A stretch of DNA of 64,000 nucleotides from Pseudomonas baltica (GCF_014235765.1 NZ_JACMYH010000002.1:186001-250000); one strand, 5' to 3'; positions 8,577 to 19,293 are shown, counted from the first letter of the stretch. The notes: a model not told the origin generated them from the sequence alone. Translations and numbers: made by a program.

Positions 8577-11066
8577 ATGGTTCAAGTTCGCAAACTGGTG
8601 TTAGCAATGGCTGCCGCTTCGGCGCTGTCCTCCGGTATCGCCAACGCCCTGGAGCTGGGTGAGTTGACCCTCAGGTCCGCGGTGAACCAGCCCCTGCTCG
8701 CCGAGATAGAACTGCTCGATGTGCGCGGCCTCACTGCCGCCGAGGTGCAGCCAGTGCTGGCCCCGGCCGAGGAGTTCAGCAAGGCGGGCGTCGAGCGCCA
8801 GGCTTTCCTCGACAGCCTGCGCTTCACGCCGGTGATCAACGCCAGTGGCCGCAGCGTCATCCGCGTGACCTCGACGCAACCCTTGTCGGCGCCCTTGGTG
8901 AAGTTCCTGGTTCAGGTCAATTTCCCCAGCGGCCGTCTGCTGCGCGACTACAGCATGCTGCTCGATCCCGCGCAGTTTGCCCCGCAGGCGGCCCAGGCGG
9001 CGCAGAATGCACCGCAGCCGGCGCTGAGCGCTCCCGCCGCCAGCGCCAACCAGGCGTCCTACACCACGGGTTCGCGTGACACCCTGTGGGAGATCGCTGC
9101 GCGCAATCGTCAGGGCAGCTCGGTCCAGCAAGCCATGCTGGCCATCCAGGCGCTCAACCCCGACGCGTTTCTCGACGGCAACATCAACCGTCTCAAGACC
9201 GGGCAGGTCCTGCGCATGCCGGACGCCCAGCAGACCGCGGCTACCGCGCCGGGCCCAGCCGTGGCCGAAGTCGCGCGGCAGAATGCTGCCTGGCGCGAAG
9301 GTCGTCGCCTCGGTCCGCGGGCGCAACAGGTCGATGCCACGCGCCGTGGCAACGGTGCTCCGGCGCCGGCCGCCGCGCCGCCGCAAGACAACCTCAGCCT
9401 GGTGTCAGGCGCCAGCGAGGCCAACGGCCCGGCGGGCGATGCCAGGGCCCTCGACCAGAAACTCGCGGTGACCCAGGAAGCCCTGGACTCAACGCGCCGT
9501 GACAACGAAGAATTGCGCAGCCGTAACGCCGACCTGCAGAGCCAGCTCGACAAGTTGCAGAAACTGATTCAGCTCAAGAACGACCAACTGGCCAAGATGC
9601 AGGCAGCGGGCGCCGATGTACCGGTGCCGGCCGAAGCGTTGGCGCCGGCGCAGGCGCTGGCCCCTGCGCAGGACGACGGCGAGCCTGCCGAGGGCGATTC
9701 CGACGCCCCGGTCAACGCCGCGCTGGTTCCGGCACCGGCGGTACCCGGTGCCACCGAGCAGGTCAATCCCGACGCTGCCGCCAGTACGCCGGCCTTGCCT
9801 CAGGGCGAGCCGCTGGATGCGACCACCGACCCCGCCGACGACGCGGTTGCCGAGCAGCCCAGCGACAACTCGACCCTGCTGATGGTGGTAGGTGCCAGTG
9901 CCCTTGCAGCGCTGCTCTTGCTGCTGTTGCTGCTGGCCCGCCGCCGCAAGGCGCAGCAGGAGGCCGAGAAGCACATGCGCATGGCCCGCGCGCTGGCCGA
10001 AGAGCCCGATCACGGCCCGGATCTCGACTTGCCGCCCAACAGCTTCGAAGGACTGGAGCGCCCGGCGGCGACCGTGCACCTGACCCCGGCCATGGTGGCC
10101 GCCTCGGTAGCGGGCGCCAGGGCCAGTGCCGCACCGGCTACCTTTGCCGAGGCGCCCGCGCCGACCGTGCTGCCTACGCCGCCGCTGCGCCCCAGCATCG
10201 ACACCGATGAAGGGCTGTTCGCCGAAGTGGAGCAGAGCATTGCCCGCGGCCGCCTCAATCATGCTGCCGAACTGCTGGAAGCGGCAACCGAGCGCGAGCC
10301 CAAGCGCAGCGATCTGCGCCTGAAATTGATGGAAGTGTATGGCCTGCAAGGTGATCGTGATGGCTTCGTCGGCCAGGAGCGGCAGTTGATCGCCACCGGC
10401 CAGAACCATGCCGACGTCGAGCGTCTGAAAGCGCGCTTCCCTGCCATGCTGGGCGTTGTTGCCGCCGCTGCCGGTGCAGCCGCCGCGGCAGCGCAGATGG
10501 ACGCCGAGTACGTCAAGCAGCTGCTGCACGACGAGCCGGGGTCCGCCGACTCGCTGGACGGCACCTTCGATACCGATTTCGACCTCAACCTGGACGACAC
10601 CCCGGACCCCGCGCCGACGGCAGGCGCGGACATCGACTTCGACACCTTGCTGGCCGAGCAGAAAGCTGCGGCGGGCAATTCGACCGACGAACCCGAGACG
10701 ACGTTGCCGGAAGATTTCGATCTGTCGTTGGCCGATGACGCCGAGGAGCCACAGGCACCCGAATCGCGCCTGAACGAGATCAATGCCGAACTGGAAAAAC
10801 TCTCCGACGGTTTTGCCCGCACACCCATGGCCGAACCGTTCGCCGTGCCACCCAAGCCTGAAGACCTCCCGCCGATCGAAGGCGAAGACGATTTCGACTA
10901 CCTCGACGGGGGAGACGAGGCGGGCACCAAGCTTGACCTGGCCCGTGCCTACATCGAGATGGGTGACAACGACGGCGCCCGCGACATTCTCGGTGAAGTG
11001 CTCAAGGAAGGCAGTACCGGGCAGCAGGATGAGGCGCGCGAGATGCTTGGGCGCATCAGTCGGTAA
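8577..11066 (+). CDS. fimV: FimV/HubP-family polar hub protein
   Basis: FimV is an inner-membrane protein that binds peptidoglycan and organises polar type IV pilus and twitching machinery. The 829 aa show a signal peptide (residues 1 to about 24, ending GIANALELGE) and a conserved N-terminal FimV domain. A LysM domain follows at about 160-217 (SRDTLWEIAARN...ALNPDAF...LKTGQVLRM), then a coiled coil near 290-345. One transmembrane helix lies at about 433-454 (a run of Leu followed by ARRRK). A long acidic cytoplasmic part ends in the conserved TPR-like C-terminal domain (LDLARAYIEMGDNDGARDIL). The order usg-fimV-truA is standard for the genus. Confidence 0.95.
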   Translation: MVQVRKLVLAMAAASALSSGIANALELGELTLRSAVNQPLLAEIELLDVRGLTAAEVQPVLAPAEEFSKAGVERQAFLDSLRFTPVINASGRSVIRVTSTQPLSAPLVKFLVQVNFPSGRLLRDYSMLLDPAQFAPQAAQAAQNAPQPALSAPAASANQASYTTGSRDTLWEIAARNRQGSSVQQAMLAIQALNPDAFLDGNINRLKTGQVLRMPDAQQTAATAPGPAVAEVARQNAAWREGRRLGPRAQQVDATRRGNGAPAPAAAPPQDNLSLVSGASEANGPAGDARALDQKLAVTQEALDSTRRDNEELRSRNADLQSQLDKLQKLIQLKNDQLAKMQAAGADVPVPAEALAPAQALAPAQDDGEPAEGDSDAPVNAALVPAPAVPGATEQVNPDAAASTPALPQGEPLDATTDPADDAVAEQPSDNSTLLMVVGASALAALLLLLLLLARRRKAQQEAEKHMRMARALAEEPDHGPDLDLPPNSFEGLERPAATVHLTPAMVAASVAGARASAAPATFAEAPAPTVLPTPPLRPSIDTDEGLFAEVEQSIARGRLNHAAELLEAATEREPKRSDLRLKLMEVYGLQGDRDGFVGQERQLIATGQNHADVERLKARFPAMLGVVAAAAGAAAAAAQMDAEYVKQLLHDEPGSADSLDGTFDTDFDLNLDDTPDPAPTAGADIDFDTLLAEQKAAAGNSTDEPETTLPEDFDLSLADDAEEPQAPESRLNEINAELEKLSDGFARTPMAEPFAVPPKPEDLPPIEGEDDFDYLDGGDEAGTKLDLARAYIEMGDNDGARDILGEVLKEGSTGQQDEAREMLGRISR

Positions 11067-11097
11067 CGCGGTGCAGCGGTCGCCGTCCGACCCCCAA

Positions 11098-11160
11098 ACC
11101 TGCTCCCACATCTGTACATCGAGGCCCCTTTTGTGGGAGCGGGCTCTGCCCGCGAAGGCA
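11098..11160. repeat. REP element pair between fimV and truA
   Basis: A partial REP (CCTGCTCCCACA, from about 11098) faces a full one (TTGTGGGAGCGGGCTCTGCC, from 11131), forming a small BIME just downstream of fimV. It belongs to the GGGAGCGGGC sequence group that recurs at 19294, 25236, 35835 and 62822. Confidence 0.7.
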
Positions 11161-11182
11161 GCGCCGCAATTCCATGATCCGG

Positions 11183-11188
11183 TATAAT
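11183..11188 (+). promoter_or_regulatory. Candidate -10 box (TATAAT) upstream of truA
   Basis: A perfect TATAAT lies 34 bases before the truA start. No convincing -35 is seen at 17 bases, so this is only a candidate for a promoter serving truA-trpF. Confidence 0.4.
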
Positions 11189-11222
11189 CGCCGCCATCGC
11201 TTAACCAACAGGCTGCAACTTC

Positions 11223-12095
11223 GTGCAAAACATCGACAACGCGGTCGCCGAATCGGCGGCCGACGGCTTCTATCGCATTGCCTTGGGCGTTGAATACAAA
11301 GGTTCGCGCTACCGCGGCTGGCAACGCCAGGCCTCCGGCGTGCGCACCGTACAGGAAACCCTCGAAGACGCCCTCGGCAAGGTTGCCGCTTCGCCCGTCT
11401 CGCTGATGTGCGCCGGCCGCACGGACGCGGGTGTCCACGCCTGCGGCCAGGTGGTGCATTTCGATACCCAGGCCGAGCGCAGCATGAAAGCCTGGGTCAT
11501 GGGTGCCAACATCAATCTGCCCCATGATGTCAGTGTCACCTGGGCGAAGATCATGCCGCCCACCTTTCATGCGCGTTTCAAGGCCATCGCCCGCCGCTAC
11601 CGCTACGTCATCTACAACGACCAGATCCGACCCGCCCATCTGGGCGAGGAAATCACCTGGAATCACCGTCCGCTGGATGTCGCCCGCATGGCCGCCGCCG
11701 CCCAGGCGCTGGTCGGTACCCATGACTTCAGTGCCTTCCGCGCCGGCCAGTGCCAGGCCAAGTCGCCGATCAAGCAACTGCATCACTTGCGGGTCACCCA
11801 GCACGGCAAGATGATCGTCATCGACGTGCGCGCCAATGCCTTCCTGCACCACATGGTGCGCAACATCGCCGGTGTACTGATGACCATCGGCACGGGCGAG
11901 CGCCCTGTGGAATGGGCCGCCGAAGTGTTGCAAAGCCGGGTACGCCGAACCGGCGGGGTCACGGCCCATCCTTTCGGGCTGTACCTGGTGCAAGTCGAGT
12001 ACCGCGATGAGTTCCCACTGCCCGAGCGCTATATCGGTCCGCACTTCCTGACCGGGTTCGACACACTGGCTGACGTCGCCGACAGCATTTGCTAA
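11223..12095 (+). CDS. truA: tRNA pseudouridine(38-40) synthase TruA
   Basis: Makes pseudouridine at positions 38-40 in the anticodon arm of many tRNAs. The catalytic Asp is D68 in the family signature CAGRTDAGVHA (63-73). The 290 aa are slightly longer than the E. coli enzyme. The start used is the GTG at 11223; no in-frame ATG precedes the catalytic core. C-terminal motifs (FLHHMVRNIAGVLM) are typical. trpF follows 39 bases later in the same direction, as in other pseudomonads. Confidence 0.95.
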   Translation: MQNIDNAVAESAADGFYRIALGVEYKGSRYRGWQRQASGVRTVQETLEDALGKVAASPVSLMCAGRTDAGVHACGQVVHFDTQAERSMKAWVMGANINLPHDVSVTWAKIMPPTFHARFKAIARRYRYVIYNDQIRPAHLGEEITWNHRPLDVARMAAAAQALVGTHDFSAFRAGQCQAKSPIKQLHHLRVTQHGKMIVIDVRANAFLHHMVRNIAGVLMTIGTGERPVEWAAEVLQSRVRRTGGVTAHPFGLYLVQVEYRDEFPLPERYIGPHFLTGFDTLADVADSIC

Positions 12096-12134
12096 CATCC
12101 GCCGTTCCCCAGCCAAGTCGAGGTACTCGCCGAC

Positions 12135-12761
12135 ATGTCAGCCGTTCGCAGCAAAATCTGCGGTATTACCCGCATAGAGGATGCTCTGGCCGCTGCGCAC
12201 GCGGGTGCCGATGCGATCGGGTTGGTGTTCTATGCCAAAAGCCCCCGGGCGGTGAACGTGCAACAGGCACGCGCGATCATCGCCGCGCTGCCGCCGTTCG
12301 TGACCACCACCGGCCTGTTCGTCAATGCCAGCCGTTGCGAACTGGGTGAAATCCTCGACGCCGTGCCGCTGGACCTGCTGCAATTCCATGGCGACGAAAC
12401 GCCGGAAGAATGCGAGGGCTACCACCGTCCCTACCTCAAGGCATTGCGCGTGCGCGCCGGCGATGATCTGCAGGCGGCCTGTCGGGCCTATCGCAACGCC
12501 AGCGGCATTCTGCTCGACACCTACGTGGCCGGCGTGCCGGGCGGCACCGGTGAAGCCTTCGACTGGTCGCTGGTGCCCGCGCACCTGGACAAGCCCATCG
12601 TGCTGGCAGGTGGGCTTCACGCCGGCAACGTCGCCCAGGCCGTCGCTCAGGTCAAACCCTGGGCGGTGGATGTGAGTGGCGGGGTGGAGTCGAGCAAGGG
12701 CATCAAGGACCATCGCAAAATCGACGCTTTCCTCAAAGCGGTGCGTGGGAGCAGCATGTGA
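12135..12761 (+). CDS. trpF: Phosphoribosylanthranilate isomerase
   Basis: Third step of tryptophan synthesis: Amadori rearrangement of phosphoribosylanthranilate to CdRP in a TIM barrel. The 208 aa start [20 protein letters not shown]; the Cys of KICGI is the catalytic base. The C-terminal phosphate-binding strand ends in [16 protein letters not shown]. It is separated from the other trp genes, as is usual in Pseudomonas, and sits between truA and accD. Confidence 0.96.
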   Translation: MSAVRSKICGITRIEDALAAAHAGADAIGLVFYAKSPRAVNVQQARAIIAALPPFVTTTGLFVNASRCELGEILDAVPLDLLQFHGDETPEECEGYHRPYLKALRVRAGDDLQAACRAYRNASGILLDTYVAGVPGGTGEAFDWSLVPAHLDKPIVLAGGLHAGNVAQAVAQVKPWAVDVSGGVESSKGIKDHRKIDAFLKAVRGSSM

Positions 12762-12925
12762 CGGCAGGCAGCTCGGCACCGTCCATACGTTTCGCGAAAC
12801 GCGCGGCACGCAGGTGTGCAGCCTGCGCCACGCTCGCCCACGTATTCGTTTCATATCTGAACACGCTCAAGAGCATGCACGGGACCTGGCCAGGCCAGCA
12901 GTCCCCGGTACTGGAGAAATAAAGC

Positions 12926-13846
12926 ATGAGCAACTGGTTGGTAGACAAGCTGATCCCTTCGATCATGCGATCGGAAGTGAAGAAAAGCTCGGTGCCCGAA
13001 GGCCTGTGGCACAAGTGTCCGTCCTGCGAAGCAGTGCTGTACCGTCCGGAGCTGGAGAAGACCCTCGACGTCTGTCCCAAGTGCAACCACCACATGCGCA
13101 TCGGTGCACGTGCGCGTCTGAACATCTTCCTCGACGAAGATGGCCGCGCCGAGCTGGGTGCCGATCTGGAACCGGTCGATCGCCTGAAGTTTCGTGATGG
13201 CAAGAAGTACAAGGATCGCCTGACTGCAGCGCAGAAGCAGACGGGCGAAAAGGATGCGCTGATCTCCATGAGCGGCACCTTGCTGGGCATGCCCGTGGTG
13301 GCCAGCGCCTTCGAATTCTCGTTCATGGGTGGCTCCATGGGTGCCATCGTCGGCGAGCGCTTCGTGCGTGCCGCCAACTACGCCCTGGAAAACCGTTGCC
13401 CGATGATCTGCTTTGCCGCCTCCGGTGGTGCGCGCATGCAGGAAGCGCTGATTTCGCTGATGCAGATGGCCAAGACCTCAGCAGTCCTGGCGCGTTTGCG
13501 CGAAGAAGGCATTCCGTTCATCTCGGTGCTGACCGATCCGGTCTACGGCGGCGTTTCCGCCAGCCTGGCCATGCTCGGTGACGTGATCGTCGCCGAGCCC
13601 AAGGCGCTGATCGGTTTTGCCGGCCCGCGGGTGATCGAGCAGACCGTGCGCGAAAAACTTCCGGAAGGCTTCCAGCGCAGCGAATTCCTCATCGAGCACG
13701 GTGCGATCGACATGATCATTTCGCGCCAGGAACTGCGCCCGCGCCTGGGCAGCCTGCTGGCCCAGTTCATGGGCCTGCCGACGCCTACCTACGTGGCCGC
13801 CCCGATCGAGCCCATTGTGGTTCCACCGGCGCCCGCCAACGTATGA
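12926..13846 (+). CDS. accD: Acetyl-CoA carboxylase carboxyltransferase subunit beta
   Basis: Beta half of the carboxyltransferase that, with AccA, makes malonyl-CoA for fatty acid synthesis. The 306 aa carry the N-terminal zinc finger with Cys31, Cys34, Cys50 and Cys53. The crotonase-like core follows, with [10 protein letters not shown] and the oxyanion-hole motif [11 protein letters not shown]. The stop overlaps the folC start (ATGA at 13843-13846), which points to translational coupling. Confidence 0.97.
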   Translation: MSNWLVDKLIPSIMRSEVKKSSVPEGLWHKCPSCEAVLYRPELEKTLDVCPKCNHHMRIGARARLNIFLDEDGRAELGADLEPVDRLKFRDGKKYKDRLTAAQKQTGEKDALISMSGTLLGMPVVASAFEFSFMGGSMGAIVGERFVRAANYALENRCPMICFAASGGARMQEALISLMQMAKTSAVLARLREEGIPFISVLTDPVYGGVSASLAMLGDVIVAEPKALIGFAGPRVIEQTVREKLPEGFQRSEFLIEHGAIDMIISRQELRPRLGSLLAQFMGLPTPTYVAAPIEPIVVPPAPANV

Positions 13847-15150
13847 CCGAGCGCAGCCTGAGCCAGTGGCTCGCCTATCTGGAGCAGCTGCACCCTTCGG
13901 CCATCGACATGGGCCTGGACCGTTGCCGCGAAGTCGCGCAGCGCCTGGGCCTGGGCAAGCCAGCCGAGCGTGTGGTCACGGTGACCGGGACCAACGGCAA
14001 GGGGTCGACCTGCGCGTTCATTGCGGCGCTGATGCAGGATCGCGATCTGAAAGTGGGGGTCTACGCCTCGCCGCATCTGCTGCGCTACAACGAACGAGTG
14101 CTGATCGACGGCCAGCAGGCCACCGATGCCCAGTTGTGCCAGGCGTTCACCGCCGTGGAAGCGGCGCGCGGCGCCACTACCTTGACCTATTTCGAGATGG
14201 GCACCCTGGCCGCGCTCTGGCTGTTCCAGCGCGCCGAGCTCGATGCCGTGGTGCTGGAAGTGGGCCTGGGCGGTCGGCTCGATGCGGTCAATCTGGTGGA
14301 TGCCGATGTGGCCGTGGTCACCAGCATCGGTCTGGACCATGCCGAGTACCTGGGGGATACCCGCGAGTCGGTGGCGTTCGAGAAGGCCGGCATCCTGCGC
14401 GCTGGCGTGCCAGCACTGTGTGGCGATATCGACCCTCCGCAGCCATTGCTCGAGCAGGTTGCCACATTGGGTTGCCCCTTCTATCTGCGCGGCCGCGACT
14501 ACGACTTCACCGCGCAAGGCGATCACTGGTCGTGGCGCGGGGTGGATGTCGAAGGCTACCCGGTCGAGTTGCTGTCGTTGCCATTGCCCAGCTTGCCGCT
14601 GGAAAACGCCGCGTTGGCCCTGCAGGCCTATGTGGCACTCGATCTGCCGCGTGACGCTGCACGTATGGGTTGGGCGCTGGCGCACACCCGCGTGGCCGGC
14701 CGCCTGGACCGTCACCGGGTGAGTTACGCCGGCAAGCCGGTCGAAATTCTTCTCGACGTGGGCCACAACCCGCACGCCGCTCGCTTTCTGGCCGAGCGGC
14801 TGGCGCGCCAGCCTCTTGCGGGGCGGCGTCTGGCCGTGTTCGGCCTGCTCGCCGACAAGGACCTGGTCGGAGTGATCGAGCCGCTGACAGCCGTCATCGA
14901 GCACTGGGCAGTCGCACCACTGAAAACACCGCGCAGTCGTCCGGCCGCCGAACTCGACGCCGCGCTCCTGAACCTTGGCGCTGCCACGACGTCTCATGGC
15001 AGCCTCGCCGATGCGCTCGAAGCGCAGTGCGAAGCCGCAGGCGAGGGTGACGAGATTCTGGTGTTCGGCTCGTTCCACTGTGTCGCCCAGGCCCTGAAAT
15101 GGATGTATGGCAACGTAGAACGGGAGAACGTGGATGGCATTGCCCAATAA
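13843..15150 (+). CDS. folC: Bifunctional dihydrofolate synthase / folylpolyglutamate synthase
   Basis: Adds glutamate to dihydropteroate and extends the glutamate tail of folates, using ATP. The 435 aa show the Mur-ligase-family P-loop ([10 protein letters not shown], about residues 46-55), the central [15 protein letters not shown] and the C-terminal ligase domain. The start overlaps the accD stop by four bases, and its end overlaps the SPOR gene by 17 bases, so accD-folC-SPOR is a tightly packed operon. Confidence 0.96.
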   Translation: MTERSLSQWLAYLEQLHPSAIDMGLDRCREVAQRLGLGKPAERVVTVTGTNGKGSTCAFIAALMQDRDLKVGVYASPHLLRYNERVLIDGQQATDAQLCQAFTAVEAARGATTLTYFEMGTLAALWLFQRAELDAVVLEVGLGGRLDAVNLVDADVAVVTSIGLDHAEYLGDTRESVAFEKAGILRAGVPALCGDIDPPQPLLEQVATLGCPFYLRGRDYDFTAQGDHWSWRGVDVEGYPVELLSLPLPSLPLENAALALQAYVALDLPRDAARMGWALAHTRVAGRLDRHRVSYAGKPVEILLDVGHNPHAARFLAERLARQPLAGRRLAVFGLLADKDLVGVIEPLTAVIEHWAVAPLKTPRSRPAAELDAALLNLGAATTSHGSLADALEAQCEAAGEGDEILVFGSFHCVAQALKWMYGNVERENVDGIAQ

Positions 15151-15775
15151 GGTGTTCAAGCAGCGCATGATCGGCGCCCTGGTGCTGATCGCGCTGGCGG
15201 TGATTTTCCTGCCGATGCTGTTTTCGCGCGAGGATCAAACCGTGCGCCAGGTTCAGGTGCAAGCCCCGGCAGCGCCGCAGGCCCCGGCCGCGCCTCAGGT
15301 GCAGGTCGAGCCGGTTGCCGTGCCCGAGCCGCAGATCATCGAGACGGAGCCGGTTCCAGCGCAGGCCGCGACGCAGGCTGCCCCGCCTAGCCAGCCGATC
15401 CAGTCGGTGCCTGCCGCGCCTGCCACACCTGCCAAGAAGCCGGTGGAATCGGTGCAGCCTTCCGCGCCCATCGCTGCGGCCAAGGTGCCACCGGTCGCCA
15501 AGACGGACACCGGCAGCAAGATCGACCCCAATGGGCTGCCGGTCAGCTGGTCGGTGCAATTGGCCAGCCTGTCCAACCGCGCCGGTGCCGACACCCTGCA
15601 GAAGAGCCTGCGTGCGCAGGGTTACAACGCCTACGTACGTACGGCCGATGGCAAGAACCGGGTGTTCGTCGGCCCGCTGGTCGAGCGCGCCGAGGCCGAG
15701 CGCCTGCGTGACGTGATCAACCGCCAGCAGAAGCTGCAGGGGTTCGTGGTACGTTTCGAGCCCGAGCGCGGCTGA
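15134..15775 (+). CDS. SPOR-domain (DedD-like) inner-membrane protein
   Basis: A 213-aa bitopic membrane protein: a short cytoplasmic N-terminus, one membrane helix (residues about 12-29, IGALVLIALAVIFLPMLF), a Pro/Ala/Gln-rich periplasmic linker and a C-terminal SPOR domain (about 135-210). SPOR domains bind glycan strands stripped of stem peptides at the division site. DedD plays this part in E. coli and its gene is also next to folC, which supports the call. It starts inside folC. Confidence 0.9.
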   Translation: MALPNKVFKQRMIGALVLIALAVIFLPMLFSREDQTVRQVQVQAPAAPQAPAAPQVQVEPVAVPEPQIIETEPVPAQAATQAAPPSQPIQSVPAAPATPAKKPVESVQPSAPIAAAKVPPVAKTDTGSKIDPNGLPVSWSVQLASLSNRAGADTLQKSLRAQGYNAYVRTADGKNRVFVGPLVERAEAERLRDVINRQQKLQGFVVRFEPERG

Positions 15776-15800
15776 GTCTTCGTCAGACGCGGGACCGTGG

Positions 15801-15869
15801 CGCTCCCTTCGCTGCCGCTGACCGCTCCTACGGGAAGCTGTAGGAGCGGTCAGCGGCAGCGAAGGGGCG
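15801..15869. repeat. Long REP hairpin between the SPOR gene and cvpA
   Basis: Two arms of about 30 bases (15801-15831 and 15840-15869) are reverse complements except for one base, with an 8-base loop. The arm core is GCTGCCGCTGACCGCTCCTA. This is a REP pair of the GGAGCGGTC type and may end or slow transcription before cvpA. Confidence 0.85.
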
Positions 15870-15955
15870 CGCTGCGGTGCAGGCGACAATCGCCGCTTAC
15901 TCCCGCGCCCGCGCTCTGCTAAAATGCGCCGCCTTATCCGTATGCAGGCCGCACC

Positions 15956-16513
15956 GTGGCATTTACCTGGGTCGACTGGGCGATCATCGCGATCATCGCC
16001 ATCTCCGCACTGATCAGCTTGACACGCGGCTTCGTCAAGGAAGCCCTGTCGCTGGTCACGTGGATAGTCGCAGGTGGCGTGGCCTGGCTGTTCGGTGGTT
16101 CCCTCGCCGGTTATTTCGAAAACTACATCCAGACCCCATCCGCGCGCGTCATCGCCGGGTGTGCCGTACTGTTCGTGGCCACCCTGCTGGTCGGCGCCAT
16201 GGTCAACTATCTGATCGGCGAACTCATTCGCGTCACCGGGCTGTCGGGTACCGACCGCTTCCTGGGCATGGTCTTCGGCGCCGCGCGCGGTGGCCTGCTG
16301 GTGGTGGTGGCCGCCGGGCTGATGAGCCTGGGGCCCGTTCAACAGGATTCGTGGTGGCAGGAATCACGGCTCCTGCCCCAATTTCTTTTGGTTGCTGACT
16401 GGTCGAAAAACCTCATTCTGGGGATGTCCAGCCAGTGGCTCGCCAGCGGAATCAGCGCACCGGCTGACATTCCGTTCAAGGAACACCTCTTGCCGGCCAA
16501 CAAGGCGCAGTGA
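15956..16513 (+). CDS. cvpA: CvpA family membrane protein
   Basis: A 185-aa inner-membrane protein with about four membrane helices (WAIIAIIAISALISL, ALSLVTWIVAGGVAWLF, VIAGCAVLFVATLLVGAMV, GAARGGLLVVVAAGLM). CvpA proteins are tied to colicin V production and envelope or biofilm traits; the biochemical job is unclear. The start is GTG at 15956. It lies 41 bases before purF, the classical cvpA-purF pairing. Confidence 0.93.
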   Translation: MAFTWVDWAIIAIIAISALISLTRGFVKEALSLVTWIVAGGVAWLFGGSLAGYFENYIQTPSARVIAGCAVLFVATLLVGAMVNYLIGELIRVTGLSGTDRFLGMVFGAARGGLLVVVAAGLMSLGPVQQDSWWQESRLLPQFLLVADWSKNLILGMSSQWLASGISAPADIPFKEHLLPANKAQ

Positions 16514-16554
16514 GTGGTGCTCAGTTCAGATTCATTAAGTAGGGGTTGCGTCGC

Positions 16555-18060
16555 ATGTGTGGCATCGTCGGTATCGTCGGTAAGTCGAACGTCAATCAAG
16601 CGCTGTATGACGCGCTAACGGTCCTCCAACACCGCGGCCAGGATGCTGCCGGTATCGTTACCAGTAGCGATGGCAAGTTGTTCCTGCGCAAGGACAACGG
16701 GCTGGTACGGGACGTTTTCCAGCAGCGCCATATGCAGCGGCTGGTCGGGCACATGGGCATTGGCCATGTGCGCTATCCCACGGCGGGCAGCTCGACCTCG
16801 GCCGAGGCCCAGCCGTTCTACGTCAATTCGCCCTATGGCATCACCCTGGCGCACAACGGCAACCTGACCAACGTCGAGCAGCTGGCCAAGGAAATCTACG
16901 AATCGGACCTGCGTCACGTCAACACCAGCTCGGACTCCGAGGTGCTGCTCAACGTGTTCGCCCACGAACTGGCCGTGCGCGGCAAGCTGCAGCCTACCGA
17001 GGAAGACGTGTTCGCCGCCGTCACCGATGTGCACAAGCGCTGCACCGGTGGCTACGCAGTGGTGGCGATGATCACCGGCTACGGCATCGTCGGTTTCCGT
17101 GACCCGCACGCGATCCGTCCGATCGTGTTCGGCCAGCGCCACACCGACGAAGGCGTGGAATACATGATCGCCTCCGAAAGCGTGTCCCTTGACGTACTCG
17201 GCTTCACCCTGATCCGCGACCTGGCGCCGGGCGAGGCGGTGTACATCACCGAAGACGGGAAACTGCACACTCGCCAGTGCGCACCCAACCCCCAGTACGC
17301 ACCGTGTATCTTCGAACACGTGTACCTGGCCCGCCCTGACTCGATCATCGACGGTATCTCGGTGTACAAGGCACGCCTGCGCATGGGCGAGAAGCTGGCC
17401 GACAAGATTTTGCGCGAACGCCCGGAACACGACATCGACGTGGTCATCCCGATTCCGGACACCAGCCGCACTGCGGCCCTGGAGCTGGCCAACCACCTGG
17501 GCGTGAAGTTTCGCGAAGGCTTCGTCAAGAATCGCTACATCGGTCGTACCTTCATCATGCCCGGCCAGGCCGCGCGCAAGAAATCGGTGCGCCAGAAGCT
17601 CAATGCCATCGAGCTGGAGTTCCGCGGCAAGAACGTGATGCTGGTGGACGATTCGATCGTTCGCGGCACCACCTGCAAGCAGATCATTCAGATGGCTCGC
17701 GAAGCCGGCGCCAAGAACGTCTATTTCTGCTCGGCTGCTCCAGCCGTGCGCTACCCGAACGTCTACGGCATCGACATGCCGAGTGCGCATGAGTTGATTG
17801 CGCACAACCGCAGCACCCAGGAAGTGGCCGATCTGATCGGTGCCGACTGGCTGATCTACCAGGACCTGCCCGACCTGATCGATGCGGTCGGTGGTGGCAA
17901 GGTCAAGATCGAGAACTTCGACTGCGCGGTGTTCGACGGCAAGTACGTCACCGGCGATATCGACGCGTTCTATCTGAACAAGATCGAGCAGGCGCGCAAC
18001 GACTCCAACAAGAGCAAGTCGCATGCGGTCAGCGCGATCATAGACCTCTACAACAACTGA
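16555..18060 (+). CDS. purF: Amidophosphoribosyltransferase
   Basis: First committed step of purine synthesis: PRPP plus glutamine gives phosphoribosylamine. The start is ATG at 16555, not the in-frame TTG nine bases earlier, because Cys2 must become the N-terminal nucleophile of the glutaminase domain (MCGIVGIVG). AGGGGT at 16541 serves as ribosome site. The 501 aa include the PRPP-binding loop [15 protein letters not shown]. metZ follows after 14 bases. Confidence 0.97.
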   Translation: MCGIVGIVGKSNVNQALYDALTVLQHRGQDAAGIVTSSDGKLFLRKDNGLVRDVFQQRHMQRLVGHMGIGHVRYPTAGSSTSAEAQPFYVNSPYGITLAHNGNLTNVEQLAKEIYESDLRHVNTSSDSEVLLNVFAHELAVRGKLQPTEEDVFAAVTDVHKRCTGGYAVVAMITGYGIVGFRDPHAIRPIVFGQRHTDEGVEYMIASESVSLDVLGFTLIRDLAPGEAVYITEDGKLHTRQCAPNPQYAPCIFEHVYLARPDSIIDGISVYKARLRMGEKLADKILRERPEHDIDVVIPIPDTSRTAALELANHLGVKFREGFVKNRYIGRTFIMPGQAARKKSVRQKLNAIELEFRGKNVMLVDDSIVRGTTCKQIIQMAREAGAKNVYFCSAAPAVRYPNVYGIDMPSAHELIAHNRSTQEVADLIGADWLIYQDLPDLIDAVGGGKVKIENFDCAVFDGKYVTGDIDAFYLNKIEQARNDSNKSKSHAVSAIIDLYNN

Positions 18061-18074
18061 ATGGGAGCAACGGC

Positions 18075-19286
18075 ATGACACAGGAATGGGATGCCGGGCG
18101 ACTGGATAGCGATCTCGAAGGGGTGTCGTTCGACACCCTGGCGGTTCGCGCCGGCCAGCACCGCACGCCGGAAGGCGAACACAGTGATCCGCTGTTCTTC
18201 ACTTCCAGCTATGTTTTCCGTACTGCGGCCGATGCCGCGGCGCGTTTTGCCGGCGAAGTGCCGGGCAATGTCTACTCGCGCTACACCAACCCCACTGTGC
18301 GCTCCTTCGAAGAGCGCCTGGCCGCCCTGGAAGGCGCCGAACAGGCGGTCGGCTTCGCCACGGGCATGGCGGCGATCACTGCCGTGGTCATGAGCCTGTG
18401 CAGCGCGGGCGACCACGTGCTGGTGTCGCAGAGCGTGTTCGGCTCGACCATCAGCTTGTTCGAGAAGTACTTCAAGCGCTTCGGCATCGAAGTGGACTAC
18501 GTGCCGTTGGCCGACGTCAGCGGCTGGGAACGGGCCATCAAGGCCAATACCAGGCTGCTGTTCGTCGAGTCGCCGTCCAACCCGCTGGCCGAGTTGGTCG
18601 ACATCACGGCCTTGAGCGCCGTGGCCCAGGCCAAGGGCGCCATGCTGGTGGTCGACAACTGCTTCAGCACACCGGCGCTGCAGCAGCCGCTGGCGTTGGG
18701 TGCCGACATCGTCGTGCACTCGGCGACCAAGTTCATCGACGGCCAGGGTCGTTGCATGGGCGGCGCCGTGTGCGGTCGCAGCAAGGAAATGAACGAGGTA
18801 CTGGGTTACCTGCGCACCGCTGGCTCTACCTTGAGCCCGTTCAACGCCTGGATCTTCCTCAAGGGCCTGGAAACCCTGAACCTGCGCATGCGCGCCCATT
18901 GCGCCAGCGCGCAGGTGCTGGCGCAATGGCTGGAGGCGCAGGAGGGCATCGAGAAGGTGCATTACTCGGGCCTGCCGAGCCACCCCCAGCACGAACTGGC
19001 CAAGCGTCAGACCAAAGGCTTCGGCGCCGTGGTCAGTTTCGAGGTCAAGGGAGGCAAGGAGGGCGCCTGGCGCTTCATCGATGCAACCCGCCTGATCTCG
19101 ATCACCGCCAACCTGGGTGACAGCAAGACCACCATCACCCACCCGGCCACCACGTCGCACGGGCGCCTGTCGCCCGCCGAACGCGAAGCGGCAGGGATTC
19201 GCGACAGCTTGATCCGGGTGGCGGTAGGCCTGGAAGACGTTAACGACCTGCAGGCCGATCTGGCGCGCGGGCTGGCTGCGCTGTAA
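18075..19286 (+). CDS. metZ: O-succinylhomoserine sulfhydrylase
   Basis: PLP enzyme that makes homocysteine directly from O-succinylhomoserine and sulfide, the pseudomonad route to methionine. The 403 aa are of the Cys/Met metabolism PLP family; the Schiff-base Lys is in VHSATKFIDGQGR, followed by the family's GGAVCG. Downstream of purF by 14 bases, the usual genus order. Confidence 0.95.
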   Translation: MTQEWDAGRLDSDLEGVSFDTLAVRAGQHRTPEGEHSDPLFFTSSYVFRTAADAAARFAGEVPGNVYSRYTNPTVRSFEERLAALEGAEQAVGFATGMAAITAVVMSLCSAGDHVLVSQSVFGSTISLFEKYFKRFGIEVDYVPLADVSGWERAIKANTRLLFVESPSNPLAELVDITALSAVAQAKGAMLVVDNCFSTPALQQPLALGADIVVHSATKFIDGQGRCMGGAVCGRSKEMNEVLGYLRTAGSTLSPFNAWIFLKGLETLNLRMRAHCASAQVLAQWLEAQEGIEKVHYSGLPSHPQHELAKRQTKGFGAVVSFEVKGGKEGAWRFIDATRLISITANLGDSKTTITHPATTSHGRLSPAEREAAGIRDSLIRVAVGLEDVNDLQADLARGLAAL

Positions 19287-19293
19287 GGGCTGA

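Noticed and set aside
9489..12116. An 875-aa minus-strand open frame over fimV and truA
   Set aside because: It covers two clear genes on the other strand and shows no recognisable motif.
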